This document shows, piece after piece, positions 8,201-15,890 of a DNA stretch of 64,000 nt; position 1 is the first letter of the stretch; each line of letters opens with the position of its first letter. The DNA is from Nocardia sp. alder85J. GTDB lineage: Bacteria; Actinomycetota; Actinomycetes; Mycobacteriales; Mycobacteriaceae. The notes beneath the pieces are model-generated. The model was not told where the DNA came from and searched no databases. It worked only from the letters and a program-made list of their open reading frames with translations. The DNA lies in the NCBI RefSeq assembly GCF_020176955.2, contig NZ_JAIUCZ020000009.1, forward strand, positions 372,001-436,000, written 5' to 3'. The position numbers were made by a program, and so were the translations under genes.

Positions 8201-9953
8201 ACAAGCCCCCCACACCACCACCCTCACCCACCCCAGCACAGCCGTCGAAGCCCTGACCACGATCCTGTACCGCGACGAAGACAACCTGTCGGCAACCACG
8301 ATCACCCGCCACGCCCGCGACCCACACCGCCGACTCGGCCACACCACCGACGCCTATCTCGACGCGCTCGGCCTCGCGGCAGAACACCTCACCGAACCCG
8401 GCACCCTCACCGTCATCGACCACGCCGCCGACACCCTCGTGCCCGGACTCACCGACCAGCCCGCCTACCCGATCCTGCGCCAACACCTGTGCCTGCTCGC
8501 GCTCGACAGACGGGACCCCGTCACCGCGCTGGCCGACGCCGTCTCCTCCGGTGAACTCGACAGCGCCCGCGACACCGCCGCCGTCCTGGACTGGCGACTG
8601 GACCCCAGCGGCCGACACTCCCACCGCACCGGCCCCCTGCCCTGGCTCCCCGCCATCCCCCCACCCCTGCACACCCACCCCCAATACGGGCCGCACCTGG
8701 CCGCCCAAGCACGCGATATCACCACCACCGCCACCGCGATCACCACCACCGCCCGCGCCTGGACCCCCGCCACCGCACCCGCCTGGGCACGGCCCTACCT
8801 CACCGACACCAGCCGCGACCTGCTCGTGGAACTGGCGCTGTGGCGGGCAGGCCACCACGTCCCCGACGCCGACCACCGACCCACCGGCCCCACCGTCTAC
8901 CCGACCGCCGAACGCCGCCATCAGCACACCCTCACCCAGGACGCCGCCCGCCACGTCAGCGTCCACCGCGCCAGCGGCCAGGACTGGACCGCCCTCGCCC
9001 ACCACCACGACCACCGTCTCCTCGCAGACCCCTACTGGCCCGTACTCGCCGACCACCTCACCGCCGCCGCCACAACCGGAACCGACGACATCCACACGTG
9101 GGTACGCCAGGCCATCCAGACCGGGCCGCTACCCGACGAACAACCCGCCGCCGCACTGCGCTGGCGACTGGCCCGCTTCTCCGACCAACCCCACCCCGAC
9201 CCCATCGAACACGCGGCCACCGCCGCCGACCCAGACCCGACACGAACAATCCTGACCACCGACCCGCTACGCCGCATGAGCGACACCGAACTCACCGAAC
9301 ACATCCGCCGACTCCACGCCACCGCCACCATCGACCAGGCCATCAACGCCGTCATCCGCCACAACCACCACAACGACCCCGCCCCGGCACGCAGACACCA
9401 CGAACGCCTCGAAACCCTCGCCACCACGATCCGCGCCGCGCAACGCGCCCGCGCCGCCACCCTCGCCCAACAAGTCCGCGACAGCGCTACAGCCCTCGAA
9501 ACCGCACGCGCACAACGAGACCGGGCCAAACGACGCCACCGCCGCGAACACGACCACCGCATCACCGAACTCACCCAACAGCACAACACCCTCACCACCC
9601 AGGCCGCCGCCGCCGACACCGCCGCCCGCAAAGCCGAAAAAGACACCCACACACCACGATTCGAATGGAACGACATACTTGACGAAGCAGCCGACCAGAC
9701 AACACCCAACCAGCAACACACCGAAACACACGACCATCAACCATCGGACAACGACCGCAACACACCAGCGATCCACACCCGAATCCAGCAGGCACACAAC
9801 GAACAACAACGCCGCGCCACCCTCACACCCCCCGAACGCGACCACGAACAACACATCCGCGACACCCTCGCCACCCACCCCCAGTCATTCCACCCCACCA
9901 CGCCCACGGACATCCCGCCGCACCCCGACCACAGCAACGATTACGGCCTTTAA
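5286..9953 (+). CDS. MobF-type conjugative relaxase-helicase
   Basis: This protein nicks the transfer origin, stays bound to the 5' end and unwinds the strand. It is 1555 aa from the ATG at 5286 (GAGGGGGAA just before it; the ATG at 5289 is equally possible). The TrwC-like relaxase domain (about 1-400) has the N-terminal tyrosine cluster GYLYYT at 12-17 and the metal-binding LHTHVTVANK near 277. The RecD-like helicase follows, with Walker A APAGTGKTT near 617, VVVIDEAAK near 695 and STIDTAQG near 922. The last 150 residues are charged and coiled-coil-like. It is the only transfer gene in the element, which suggests mobilization by a helper. Confidence 0.93.
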   Translation: MMSLHKLSAGDGYLYYTRSVAAHDAVDRAPDSLADYYTARGESPGMWMGTGLVAFGDIHAGDTVTEAQMAALFGMGLHPDADKITAGVVAEHLALGASREQAERAAEHTARLGNPFQVYPVPEGGYRHRVGEAFADWNTGHGQPRHAPVPEQVRQAIRTRVAEAMFTTEYGRAPRDERERSGWIARNSRPPRMTVCGFDLTFSPVKSVSTLWALAPRELAARIEAAHHAAVADAMAWLDRHAAYTRLGRNGIRQVDTEGLISTWFTHRDSRAGDPDLHTHVTVANKVRTRDGQWAALDARMLYRHKVTASEVYNTSLIDYMTRLGVRFTERPGTSADKRPIHEIAGIDPALNHAWSKRGIRIRARTGELATVFQAEHGREPLPVEVNTLAEQANLETRPRKHAPRSPAEQRADWRTEARTVLGSEAAIDAMLAATLTGPATPPTPVVADAAWIDRTARRVLTTVEASRSTWATHHLTAETHRALRAVAVAADTGEEVAARVTAAALALSVPVGSLTPAPDTDTAQAVTGVTARSDGSSVHTVADSVVYTSPAILAAEARLLAAADTTGGRTLTATGVQAAITDHARRHPGRALTTGQDALVRGFATSGRRLQVAVAPAGTGKTTAMRVFADAWRAEGGTVVGLAPTAAAAATLQLDLGTQVFTIDKLTHTLARTATDPATVVPDWIHRIDASTVVVIDEAAKAATHTLDTVVGFALARGASVRLIGDDRQLASVAAGGVVRDLADHRASVTLAEVMRFSDPAERAASLALRDGDPAALAFYTDNDRVHIGTLETVTGNAYTAWRADITAGHDAVLLAPTRALVAELNARARADRLTGLPPDQHGPETTLSDGLAASTGDLVCTRRNHPGLRISHTDYVRNGYRWHVQHVHPDGRLTVRHLTNGRVTTLPAAYVRAHTTLGYASTIDTAQGITADTCHGVLTGTETRARAYVMLTRGRHHNHAWITTAPTDTEQAPHTTTLTHPSTAVEALTTILYRDEDNLSATTITRHARDPHRRLGHTTDAYLDALGLAAEHLTEPGTLTVIDHAADTLVPGLTDQPAYPILRQHLCLLALDRRDPVTALADAVSSGELDSARDTAAVLDWRLDPSGRHSHRTGPLPWLPAIPPPLHTHPQYGPHLAAQARDITTTATAITTTARAWTPATAPAWARPYLTDTSRDLLVELALWRAGHHVPDADHRPTGPTVYPTAERRHQHTLTQDAARHVSVHRASGQDWTALAHHHDHRLLADPYWPVLADHLTAAATTGTDDIHTWVRQAIQTGPLPDEQPAAALRWRLARFSDQPHPDPIEHAATAADPDPTRTILTTDPLRRMSDTELTEHIRRLHATATIDQAINAVIRHNHHNDPAPARRHHERLETLATTIRAAQRARAATLAQQVRDSATALETARAQRDRAKRRHRREHDHRITELTQQHNTLTTQAAAADTAARKAEKDTHTPRFEWNDILDEAADQTTPNQQHTETHDHQPSDNDRNTPAIHTRIQQAHNEQQRRATLTPPERDHEQHIRDTLATHPQSFHPTTPTDIPPHPDHSNDYGL

Positions 9954-9964
9954 AGGCGGAACCT

Positions 9965-10001
9965 GAGGTTGCCCCGCTCTCCGAATCAGCGGGGCAACCT
10001 C
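9965..10001. terminator. perfect 14-bp stem hairpin between convergent genes
   Basis: GAGGTTGCCCCGCT at 9965-9978 pairs exactly with 9988-10001 around a 9-base loop. It lies 12 bases after the relaxase stop and 129 bases from the end of the convergent regulator gene. There is no U-tract, as is common in actinomycete terminators. Confidence 0.8.
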
Positions 10002-10129
10002 AACCCTCGTCAGCGAACAATCAGACGACCGGCTGTTGCGAATGCTGAATTCGCCAACGACCTGCAATGTACCTAGCGGACTTGTCAGCGAAACCTATCG
10101 TCATGAAGACGACAGGCAACCCGAGGCAA

Positions 10130-11479
10130 TTACGAGGAGGCTACAGGTCCCACCCCGGTCAGCAATCCATCGAACTGTCGGCCGAACAGTTCAGCATCGC
10201 CACTGCGCACCGTATCCACGACTGTCCTCACCGGTTGCAGCTCGCTCACGAGACGATGCGACTTCACCGGTCCGCCGAGCAGGGCGAGAGCAGACAGTCC
10301 CTCGGCGACCGCAGCTCCGTGCTCGCCCAGCCGTGCCAGCGCCGCCGCGTAATAGGCCCGGTAAGAGGCTTCGTCACGCGGCTTGTTGTGAGCACCGACA
10401 CTCGTTTGGTAGATCGCTACAGCCTTGTCGTGCTGACCGAGGTAGGTCCAGGCTTGCGCAGTGATCGACTGAATCTCGGCAGGAGTCACGAAGTGCAGCC
10501 AGATCGGATCGTCTGCGTCGTCCAAGCCGCGATCGACTTCCCGTAGAGCGCGGTTGATCGAGGACATCGTTTCGCGCCGATCCCCGACAGCGGCGTAGGC
10601 CACGGCTTGGCGAGCCGCGTGCAACGCGTGCAGACGCGTCGACGGGATCGTTCGAATAGCGTCCGAGATACGTAGGCTGAGCTGCAACCCTTCTCGCATG
10701 TTCCCGACACGCCACGCCTGATGGCGGAGATCATCCATCACATTCGACCACAGGTAGGAATCGCCACTGCGCTCGGCCAGTATCAGCGCCTCCGTGAAGC
10801 ACTCACGTGCCGCCCGCTGGTCACCCGAATCGAATGCCAGCCAGCCGGCGCAGTCGACAAGGTTGCCGGTGGCTCGTGCCAGTTCGATCCCCGTGCCATG
10901 GTCGTAGGTAGCCCGCTCGAGCAGCTCGCGAGCAACAGCGCACTGTCGCAGCGCTGGCCCGGCCAGGCCGCCGGAACCGAACTGACCGTCATGTTCGAAC
11001 AGACCGTCAGTGACCTGATTCAAGTAGGTGACGTGGTCGTCACCCACCGTCATGCTCATTGCGGCCGAAGCCGTGACCGGCGAGGTTGTAGCGGCAGCTA
11101 TCGCGGTACCGAACACGGCTAGTCCGAATTGCCTGCGATCCACGTCGTCGACTCCTTTGCCCTCACTACCTTCGATACTGCCGATCTCTGGTGTCTCGAG
11201 CAACAGGGGCAGTAGCGCGCGACGAGGAACACCCAAGATATCAGCGACTCTGGTTAACTCGCGGACATCGAATAGTGTCGAAACCTCCTCGCGTTCGACA
11301 CGTCCAGCGTGGGAACGATCCCAGTGCAACAGAACACCGAAATCGGCTTGCGAGAGCCCGGAAGCACTCCGGATCAGGGCGAACGCTCGCCCCGGTCTCC
11401 GCGCCGCCAACAGCCCCCGAAACTTGGCTGTCTCCCACACAAAAACAGCATCATCAGCCACGGCCACCCGTCCGACCAT
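10130..11479 (-). CDS. XRE-family regulator with TPR domain
   Basis: This protein is a probable switch regulator of the element, 449 aa. Residues about 28-90 form an HTH (AFALIRSASGLSQADFGVLL, then WDRSHAGRVEREE). After a linker (DDVDRRQFGLAVFGTAIAAA), residues about 150-430 are helical TPR-like repeats, for example RAARECFTEALILAERSG and LGQHDKAVAIYQTSV. HTH-TPR proteins of this layout are common in actinomycete mobile elements and in development regulators, where the TPR part senses a ligand or peptide. The gene is divergent from the small-protein operon at 11681, so the 200-base gap between them is the likely control region. Confidence 0.82.
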   Translation of the reverse strand: MVGRVAVADDAVFVWETAKFRGLLAARRPGRAFALIRSASGLSQADFGVLLHWDRSHAGRVEREEVSTLFDVRELTRVADILGVPRRALLPLLLETPEIGSIEGSEGKGVDDVDRRQFGLAVFGTAIAAATTSPVTASAAMSMTVGDDHVTYLNQVTDGLFEHDGQFGSGGLAGPALRQCAVARELLERATYDHGTGIELARATGNLVDCAGWLAFDSGDQRAARECFTEALILAERSGDSYLWSNVMDDLRHQAWRVGNMREGLQLSLRISDAIRTIPSTRLHALHAARQAVAYAAVGDRRETMSSINRALREVDRGLDDADDPIWLHFVTPAEIQSITAQAWTYLGQHDKAVAIYQTSVGAHNKPRDEASYRAYYAAALARLGEHGAAVAEGLSALALLGGPVKSHRLVSELQPVRTVVDTVRSGDAELFGRQFDGLLTGVGPVASS

Positions 11480-11680
11480 AGACGTTATAGGTCAACAGTA
11501 CAGGCACAACGAAGCTGCGAGCGACCGCAACGGCAGATACTGCGCAGCACTGCCGCGCAGTTGCCGACGTAGCCTTCCCGGACCCCAAACGGTGAGGATT
11601 CTAACGAGGCCGGGAACCGGGCCGGTTCGTACCGTCCGGTGGCCAGCCCCTCCGAACCGCACCGCAGGGAAGGCATTGCA

Positions 11681-11977
11681 ATGAGACTGTTCTCATCACG
11701 GCCGAGAACCGGCAACGGCCGGAGTGTCGCCGAAATCCGCCAGCGGTTGCAGCGTGAAAGCAAGCAAAAGATCGCAACGGACATGTGGCCGCTCGGTTGG
11801 CCTCATGACGCACCCGACCAACCGCTCAGCGTGCACGAGTCCACGCTGACCGTGCAACGACATCGAGACTGTGATGTTCGCCGATGCCCACGCAAACGCG
11901 CCGCATGGCAAGTCCTCGAAGACTCGCGAAAAGAGCTGTACCGCAACAGCTACCGCGACCACAGCGCAAGCCGATGA
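11681..11977 (+). CDS. small protein with H-x2-C-x4-C motif
   Basis: This 98-aa protein has a basic N-terminus (MRLFSSRPRTGNGRS) followed by the block SVHESTLTVQRHRDCDVRR and CPRKRAAWQVLEDSRK. The HRDCDVRRC residues are a plausible single zinc site, a pattern seen in small uncharacterised Nocardia and mycobacterial proteins with HxxCxxxxCxRKxAA. GGGAAGG lies 8 bases before the ATG. Its stop overlaps the next start as ATGA, giving a tight two-gene unit. Function is unknown; a DNA-binding or accessory role would be a guess. Confidence 0.6.
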   Translation: MRLFSSRPRTGNGRSVAEIRQRLQRESKQKIATDMWPLGWPHDAPDQPLSVHESTLTVQRHRDCDVRRCPRKRAAWQVLEDSRKELYRNSYRDHSASR

Positions 11978-12195
11978 ACGCGAGCCAATCCGATATTCAC
12001 AGCGCACCTAGTGCCGGAACGTTGACTGTCGCTGAGCAGCACGCCGTGATGAGCGATCCTCTGCACGCCGGTTGCACCTTCGATACGTGCGAGTTGTGGC
12101 GGTATTGCTGGCTGAATCTCCGAGCGCTCGGGCATTCACACCCGCAGGAGTCACCCGAGCGCTGTCCGCAATGTCGCGCCGACGCTCGCCCATAA
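11974..12195 (+). CDS. small cysteine-rich protein (73 aa)
   Basis: This protein is translationally coupled to the preceding gene by an ATGA overlap. It contains two cysteine clusters, CTFDTCELWRYCW and CPQCRAD, spaced about 30 residues apart, consistent with one or two small zinc sites. There is no membrane segment. It is followed closely by two hairpins. The family is not recognised; the pairing with another small Cys/His protein inside the element suggests they act together. Confidence 0.55.
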   Translation: MNASQSDIHSAPSAGTLTVAEQHAVMSDPLHAGCTFDTCELWRYCWLNLRALGHSHPQESPERCPQCRADARP

Positions 12196-12198
12196 GCT

Positions 12199-12287
12199 CC
12201 CCGGTCAGCGTAAGGATTCAGGGCCGCTGACCGGGGATCGGGTAGCCCCCGGATCTGACAGTGCTCGGGGCGGGGGCTGCCCCTTTT
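12199..12287 (+). terminator. two consecutive hairpins, the second ending in TTTT
   Basis: The first stem CCCCGGTCAGCG (12199-12210) pairs perfectly with 12225-12236. The second stem GGGTAGCCCCC (12240-12250) pairs with 12272-12282 with one G-U, and is followed by C and TTTT at 12284-12287. They lie between the small-protein pair and the phosphatase gene, whose ribosome site (AGGAG) starts 9 bases later. They may be a terminator, or an attenuator-like leader that adjusts phosphatase expression. Confidence 0.65.
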
Positions 12288-12307
12288 CATCTTTCCAGGA
12301 GACGATC

Positions 12308-12964
12308 GTGATCGATTACCACGCGCCGACGCGGCTGATATTGATCCGCCACGGCGAAGCACACGCCAACATCGACAACATCGCCGCCGGTAGCCGCACC
12401 TGCCGAGGACTGACCGACACCGGCCGCAACCAGGCCGAGAAACTCGCCAAACATCTTGCCAGCCAACAGGACTACGAGATCGACGCCGTCTACAGCAGCA
12501 CCGCCGCCCGCGCACGACAGACCGGGGAAATCCTCGCCGCCGCACTCGACCGCCCGTTGCTGCCCGCACTGTCGGCACCGGACTACGGCAAAGGCGACGG
12601 CCGCCCGTGGCCGGAGATCATCGCCGGATTCGGCGACGCTCCCGCCCTGCACCCGGACCGGCCGTTAGCGCCGGGTGCCGAATCCTGGACGACCTACCAG
12701 CGGCGCACCGGTCAAGACCTGGCCGACCTCATGGGCCGCTACCCCGGCCGCACCGTCGCCGTGGTCGCCCACCACGAAACCATCATCGCCGCCTCGATGA
12801 ACTTCCTCGCCCTGATGCCCTGGGCACGCGCGGATGTCTCCTTCGCCGCCGACTACACCGGCGTCACCGTCTGGCAATACGGGCCACTGCGCCACACCAG
12901 CCCCCACGGCGGATACAACCGATGGAAACTGGTGCGCCACAACGACACTCGACATCTCGACTGA
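12308..12964 (+). CDS. histidine phosphatase family protein
   Basis: This 218-aa protein belongs to the phosphoglycerate-mutase-like superfamily. The phospho-accepting histidine lies in LILIRHGEAHAN (residues about 11-22), with R-rich AARARQTGEIL near 65-76 and the second histidine in VAVVAHHETI near 157. The GTG start follows AGGAG by 7 bases. Members remove phosphate from sugars, nucleotides or proteins; the substrate here is unknown. Histidine phosphatases recur in actinomycete integrative elements, but why an element should keep one is unclear. Confidence 0.85.
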   Translation: MIDYHAPTRLILIRHGEAHANIDNIAAGSRTCRGLTDTGRNQAEKLAKHLASQQDYEIDAVYSSTAARARQTGEILAAALDRPLLPALSAPDYGKGDGRPWPEIIAGFGDAPALHPDRPLAPGAESWTTYQRRTGQDLADLMGRYPGRTVAVVAHHETIIAASMNFLALMPWARADVSFAADYTGVTVWQYGPLRHTSPHGGYNRWKLVRHNDTRHLD

Positions 12965-13286
12965 CCTCCCACACTTCCCGGTCCGCCCCCTCACAGCACA
13001 CCAGCACGGGCCGGGAACCCGGAGGAGAGCCAGCGTTTCCAGACCCGGCCACGCGAACCGGACGCAGACCCGGTCCGCACCGGAAACCCTTCTCCCTCCG
13101 GAAACCCCCTGTCGCACAGTCCGTTTCCTGCGCGCCACGGGGATCGAAGCCTCGGCGGTACCCGGCCCAACAGGTGCCGCCCTTCACCCAGCCGGGTACC
13201 GCCGAGGTGATCCACCAACCCACCGCGCCGACACTCACCCTCGGCACCGCCGAACCGCTCGCCACGCTGGAAGGACTCGCCCGCGT
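12965..13286. other. 322-base gap without a convincing gene
   Basis: This stretch lies between the phosphatase and the next plus-strand gene. A GTG at 13171 opens a 39-codon frame (PPFTQPGTAEVIHQPTAP and so on) whose TGA overlaps the next ATG as ATGA at 13287. It could be a small coupled peptide, but it lacks a ribosome site. GGAGGAG at 13020 is ribosome-site-like but not followed by a good start. Confidence 0.4.
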
Positions 13287-13892
13287 ATGACCGGCCCCAC
13301 CCATGTTTCCGCTGTCCCCGACACAGCCCGGATGTTCATCGGTACCACCATTCACGGGGAAACCTCCCCGACCCCACTGCACGCCGTCCCCGCCGACACC
13401 TATCGGCCCTGTGACCACCCCGCCTGCCACACTCCTCACGGCCGCGACGAGGACTTCCACACCGTCACCGTCCACACCCTCACCGAACCGGCACTCCCCT
13501 GGTGGACCACCGTGGAAATCCACCTCTGCGAGACCGGACACGGCGAACTCGTCGCCCGCCCCACCGCCGCAACCCTCCGGCCCCTCACACCGAGCACGAC
13601 TCATGCAGGCATCGGGCTTCGGGCATTCGAGGTCGTCAGCGCCGACGGCCAGCACCGCAGCGTCCTGGGCACCGTCGCGACCGGCAACGGCTACGAATGC
13701 CAGAACTGCCGCCGCCCGTGGGCAATGACCTGGTACGAACTCCCAAACGACGCACGCGCCGCCATCCCCGAATGGTTCACCAACTGGCTGTCACTGGAAA
13801 TCCACTGGTGCGACGGATGCGGACACGGCCAGATCAGACACCACAGCTACACCTGCCTAGCCGAACCAGCCCCGCCGGCGGTCGACCGGTAG
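13287..13892 (+). CDS. hypothetical protein with zinc-ribbon-like cysteine pairs
   Basis: This is a 201-aa soluble protein. Cysteine/histidine pairs occur in two sets: CDHPACHTPHG near 45 and CETGHGE near 80, then YECQNCRRPW near 135 and HWCDGCGHGQ near 178. A tryptophan-rich stretch (AMTWYELPN, WFTNWLSLEIHW) lies between the last two. The pairs CQNC and CDGC are spaced like a treble-clef or zinc ribbon. GGAAGGA lies 11 bases before the chosen ATG. It is 6 bases from the next gene and probably co-transcribed with it. I do not recognise the family. Confidence 0.6.
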   Translation: MTGPTHVSAVPDTARMFIGTTIHGETSPTPLHAVPADTYRPCDHPACHTPHGRDEDFHTVTVHTLTEPALPWWTTVEIHLCETGHGELVARPTAATLRPLTPSTTHAGIGLRAFEVVSADGQHRSVLGTVATGNGYECQNCRRPWAMTWYELPNDARAAIPEWFTNWLSLEIHWCDGCGHGQIRHHSYTCLAEPAPPAVDR

Positions 13893-13898
13893 ACGCCG

Positions 13899-14213
13899 AT
13901 GACCACCGCATCCACTGTCGCTGCCCTACACGACAACCACATGCCCTACCTGCACCGCCGAGCCGCCGCCCTGATACTGCAACTGGCCGAACACCCCCAC
14001 GAGGACGGCTGGGCACTACTGCGCGAGGAACCCGCCGCCGTGGTCCACATGGCCGCCATAGCCTTGCAGGCCACCGCCGCCGAACTCGCCCAGCAGCAGA
14101 ACACCAGCATCCTCGCCATCCTCGAACGCAGCGGCATCCGCACCTGCGCCACCAACGCATGCGGCCACCGACTCCCCACCGTCGACACAGGTGCGATCAC
14201 CGGCCACCTGTAG
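13899..14213 (+). CDS. hypothetical helical protein (104 aa)
   Basis: This is a small mainly helical protein (MPYLHRRAAALILQLAEH, AAVVHMAAIALQATAAELAQQQ) with a short C-terminal CATNACGHRL motif that could bind a metal. It starts 6 bases after the preceding stop, so it belongs to the same operon, and ends 84 bases before the IS3-type insertion. No homologous family is recognised. The compositional bias (Ala, His, Gln) matches the rest of the element. Confidence 0.55.
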   Translation: MTTASTVAALHDNHMPYLHRRAAALILQLAEHPHEDGWALLREEPAAVVHMAAIALQATAAELAQQQNTSILAILERSGIRTCATNACGHRLPTVDTGAITGHL

Positions 14214-14315
14214 AACGTCCCGCACCGGAGCACTTCCGGGATGGTCACTGTCGTGCGGCAGCGTGCGAGCGATACACGACCGGTGATCACGGAAGCTGTC
14301 AATCCGGATGAGACA

Positions 14316-15323
14316 TCAGGCTGCGTAGGGGGTTTGTGGCGGGTGGTCGGTTCGGAGGGTGGCTGGCGGTTCGTTGATCCAGACCCGGATCGGCAGCCTG
14401 GGTGGTAGCGGTCGGCGGCCGTGGAAGCGTTCGGGGTGAGCCGTGAATGCCTGGTCCAGGGTCTGGGCTCGGCGTTGCTGGATCCCGGCGGCGGTGCCGT
14501 CGTGTACCGATGCTGCTGTGTGCCATGCGATCCCGGAATGGCGGTGCTCGTAATTGTAGTACCGGAAGAACGCCGCGCAGAATTGGCGTGCGTCTTCCAG
14601 CGAACCGAACGCGCCGGGAAATGCTGGGCAGTACTTCAAGGTTTTGAAGTTCGCTTCAGAGAAGGGGTTATCGTTCGACACGTGTGGCCGGGAATGGGAC
14701 TGGTCGACCCCGAGCCGTGCATACAAGCCGGCGACGGTGTTCGATGTCATCGACGTGCCGCGGTCGGCGTGGACAGCGCCGGGTATGACGCCGTTATTTG
14801 CTTCGATGGCGTGGAGGATGAATTCTTTGGCGAGTTCACCGGTTTCGGTGGGCCAGATCTCCCAATGGATCACCTTGCGGGAGAAGATGTCGAGGATGAC
14901 ATACAGTTGATAATAGATTCCGCGGGCGGGGCCTTTCAATTTCGTGATGTCCCACGACCACACCTGGTTCGGTGCGTCGGCCATCAGTTCGGGTTTCTTG
15001 CGCGGCGGGTGGATGGCTTGGGCGCGGCGTTCGCCGGTCTGGCCGCGCTCACGCAGTAGTCGGTACATGGTGGCCACACTGGCCAGGTAGACGCCCTCGT
15101 CGAGGAGCACCGCCCACACCTGCGCGGGTGCTTTGTCCGCGAACCGCGGCGAGTCCAGCACCGCCAGAATCCGGTCGCGCTCGGCGTCGCTGAGCTGCGC
15201 CGGATGCCGACCCGGCCGCCGTTGCCGGCGCGGGTGCGGTATCGGATTACGGCGCCGATACTCGGTGGCACGAGACCTTCCCAACAGCGAACAGGTCGCC
15301 GAAACACCCAGTAGCTGTTCCAA
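14316..15323 (-). CDS. IS3-family transposase OrfB (DDE catalytic subunit)
   Basis: This is the integrase-fold catalytic part, about 335 aa from the TTG at 15323. The rve-type core shows the acidic triad in VWSWDITKLKG, VHADRGTSMTS and NPFSEANFKTLK. An HTH_21-like segment (MYRLLRERGQTGERRAQ) precedes it. The frame is open further upstream (VDAILTQQTPG) and overlaps the end of OrfA in another phase, so the functional enzyme is probably an OrfA-OrfB fusion made by ribosomal frameshifting, as is known for the family, though no classical A-rich slippery run is seen. It appears intact. Confidence 0.9.
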   Translation of the reverse strand: MEQLLGVSATCSLLGRSRATEYRRRNPIPHPRRQRRPGRHPAQLSDAERDRILAVLDSPRFADKAPAQVWAVLLDEGVYLASVATMYRLLRERGQTGERRAQAIHPPRKKPELMADAPNQVWSWDITKLKGPARGIYYQLYVILDIFSRKVIHWEIWPTETGELAKEFILHAIEANNGVIPGAVHADRGTSMTSNTVAGLYARLGVDQSHSRPHVSNDNPFSEANFKTLKYCPAFPGAFGSLEDARQFCAAFFRYYNYEHRHSGIAWHTAASVHDGTAAGIQQRRAQTLDQAFTAHPERFHGRRPLPPRLPIRVWINEPPATLRTDHPPQTPYAA

Positions 15324-15352
15324 TCCCGGCGTCTGCTGGGTGAGGATGGCGT

Positions 15353-15814
15353 CTACTTGCCGTCGGAATCCGCGCTCTCGGAGATCTGTTCCAAGAGCGC
15401 GAAGGCTTTTCCCGCCAGATCCAGGGCAGCCTTGGTCTTACCCAGTTGTGACTCGAGTTTCTCGTTCTTCGCCGCCAGCTGCGTGGAATCGGATTTCAAT
15501 TTCCGGTTCTCCGCCCGCAGCCGTTCCAACTCCTCGGTCACCGGATCCTTCGCCGGTTTCCCGGTCGTCGCGGACAGAGTTCCCTTCGACTGTTGTTTAC
15601 GCCAATGCTCGATATGGGAATGGTAGAGACGCTCCGACCGCAACAAGGCGCCGCGTTCCGGGCCGCCTTCTGGCAGGGCGTCGTATTCGGCGAGGATCCG
15701 CGCCTTGTACGCGGCGGTGAACGTGCGCCGCGCCGGCCGCCCCGTCTTCTTGCCCACCGGCCCATTCTGCCCCGCCGCCGTCGCGGCGGCCTGGTCGGCC
15801 AAGGTCATCGTCAC
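15353..15814 (-). CDS. IS3-family transposase OrfA
   Basis: This 153-aa protein has a basic N-terminus (GKKTGRPARRTFTAAYKARI) leading to the HTH that binds the IS ends, followed by a long leucine-zipper-like coiled coil (ELERLRAENRKLKSDSTQLAAKNEKLE, residues about 95-121, shown by regularly spaced Leu) used for multimerisation. It lies 57 bases from the right inverted repeat and just upstream of OrfB in a different frame, the normal IS3 arrangement. Confidence 0.88.
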   Translation of the reverse strand: MTMTLADQAAATAAGQNGPVGKKTGRPARRTFTAAYKARILAEYDALPEGGPERGALLRSERLYHSHIEHWRKQQSKGTLSATTGKPAKDPVTEELERLRAENRKLKSDSTQLAAKNEKLESQLGKTKAALDLAGKAFALLEQISESADSDGK

Positions 15815-15890
15815 TGCTCGATCGTTCCTGTCTCGCCCTGGTCTACCTCAAAGGAGTACAGCGTCCCCCTGTCTCATCCCAGACTGACAG

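Larger units (their letters stand above)
14297..15890. mobile_element. IS3-family insertion sequence inside the element
   Basis: This is about 1.59 kb with OrfA and OrfB on the minus strand. Imperfect terminal inverted repeats are visible: TGTCAATCCGGATGAGACA at 14297-14315 matches, with three differences including one gap, the reverse complement of 15871-15890 (TGTCAGTCTGGGATGAGACA). The ends are TG...CA as usual in this family. I see no clear 3-4 bp target duplication (AGC on the left, GAC on the right), so the insertion is old or the ends were altered. Confidence 0.8.

Noticed and set aside
6684..9095. 803-aa minus-strand frame
   Set aside because: It is a Gly/Val-rich mirror of the MobF relaxase caused by its biased codon use.
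12607..13290. 227-aa frame overlapping the histidine phosphatase
   Set aside because: Its first half is a shadow of the phosphatase in another phase; only the last 39 codons could be real, and they lack a ribosome site.
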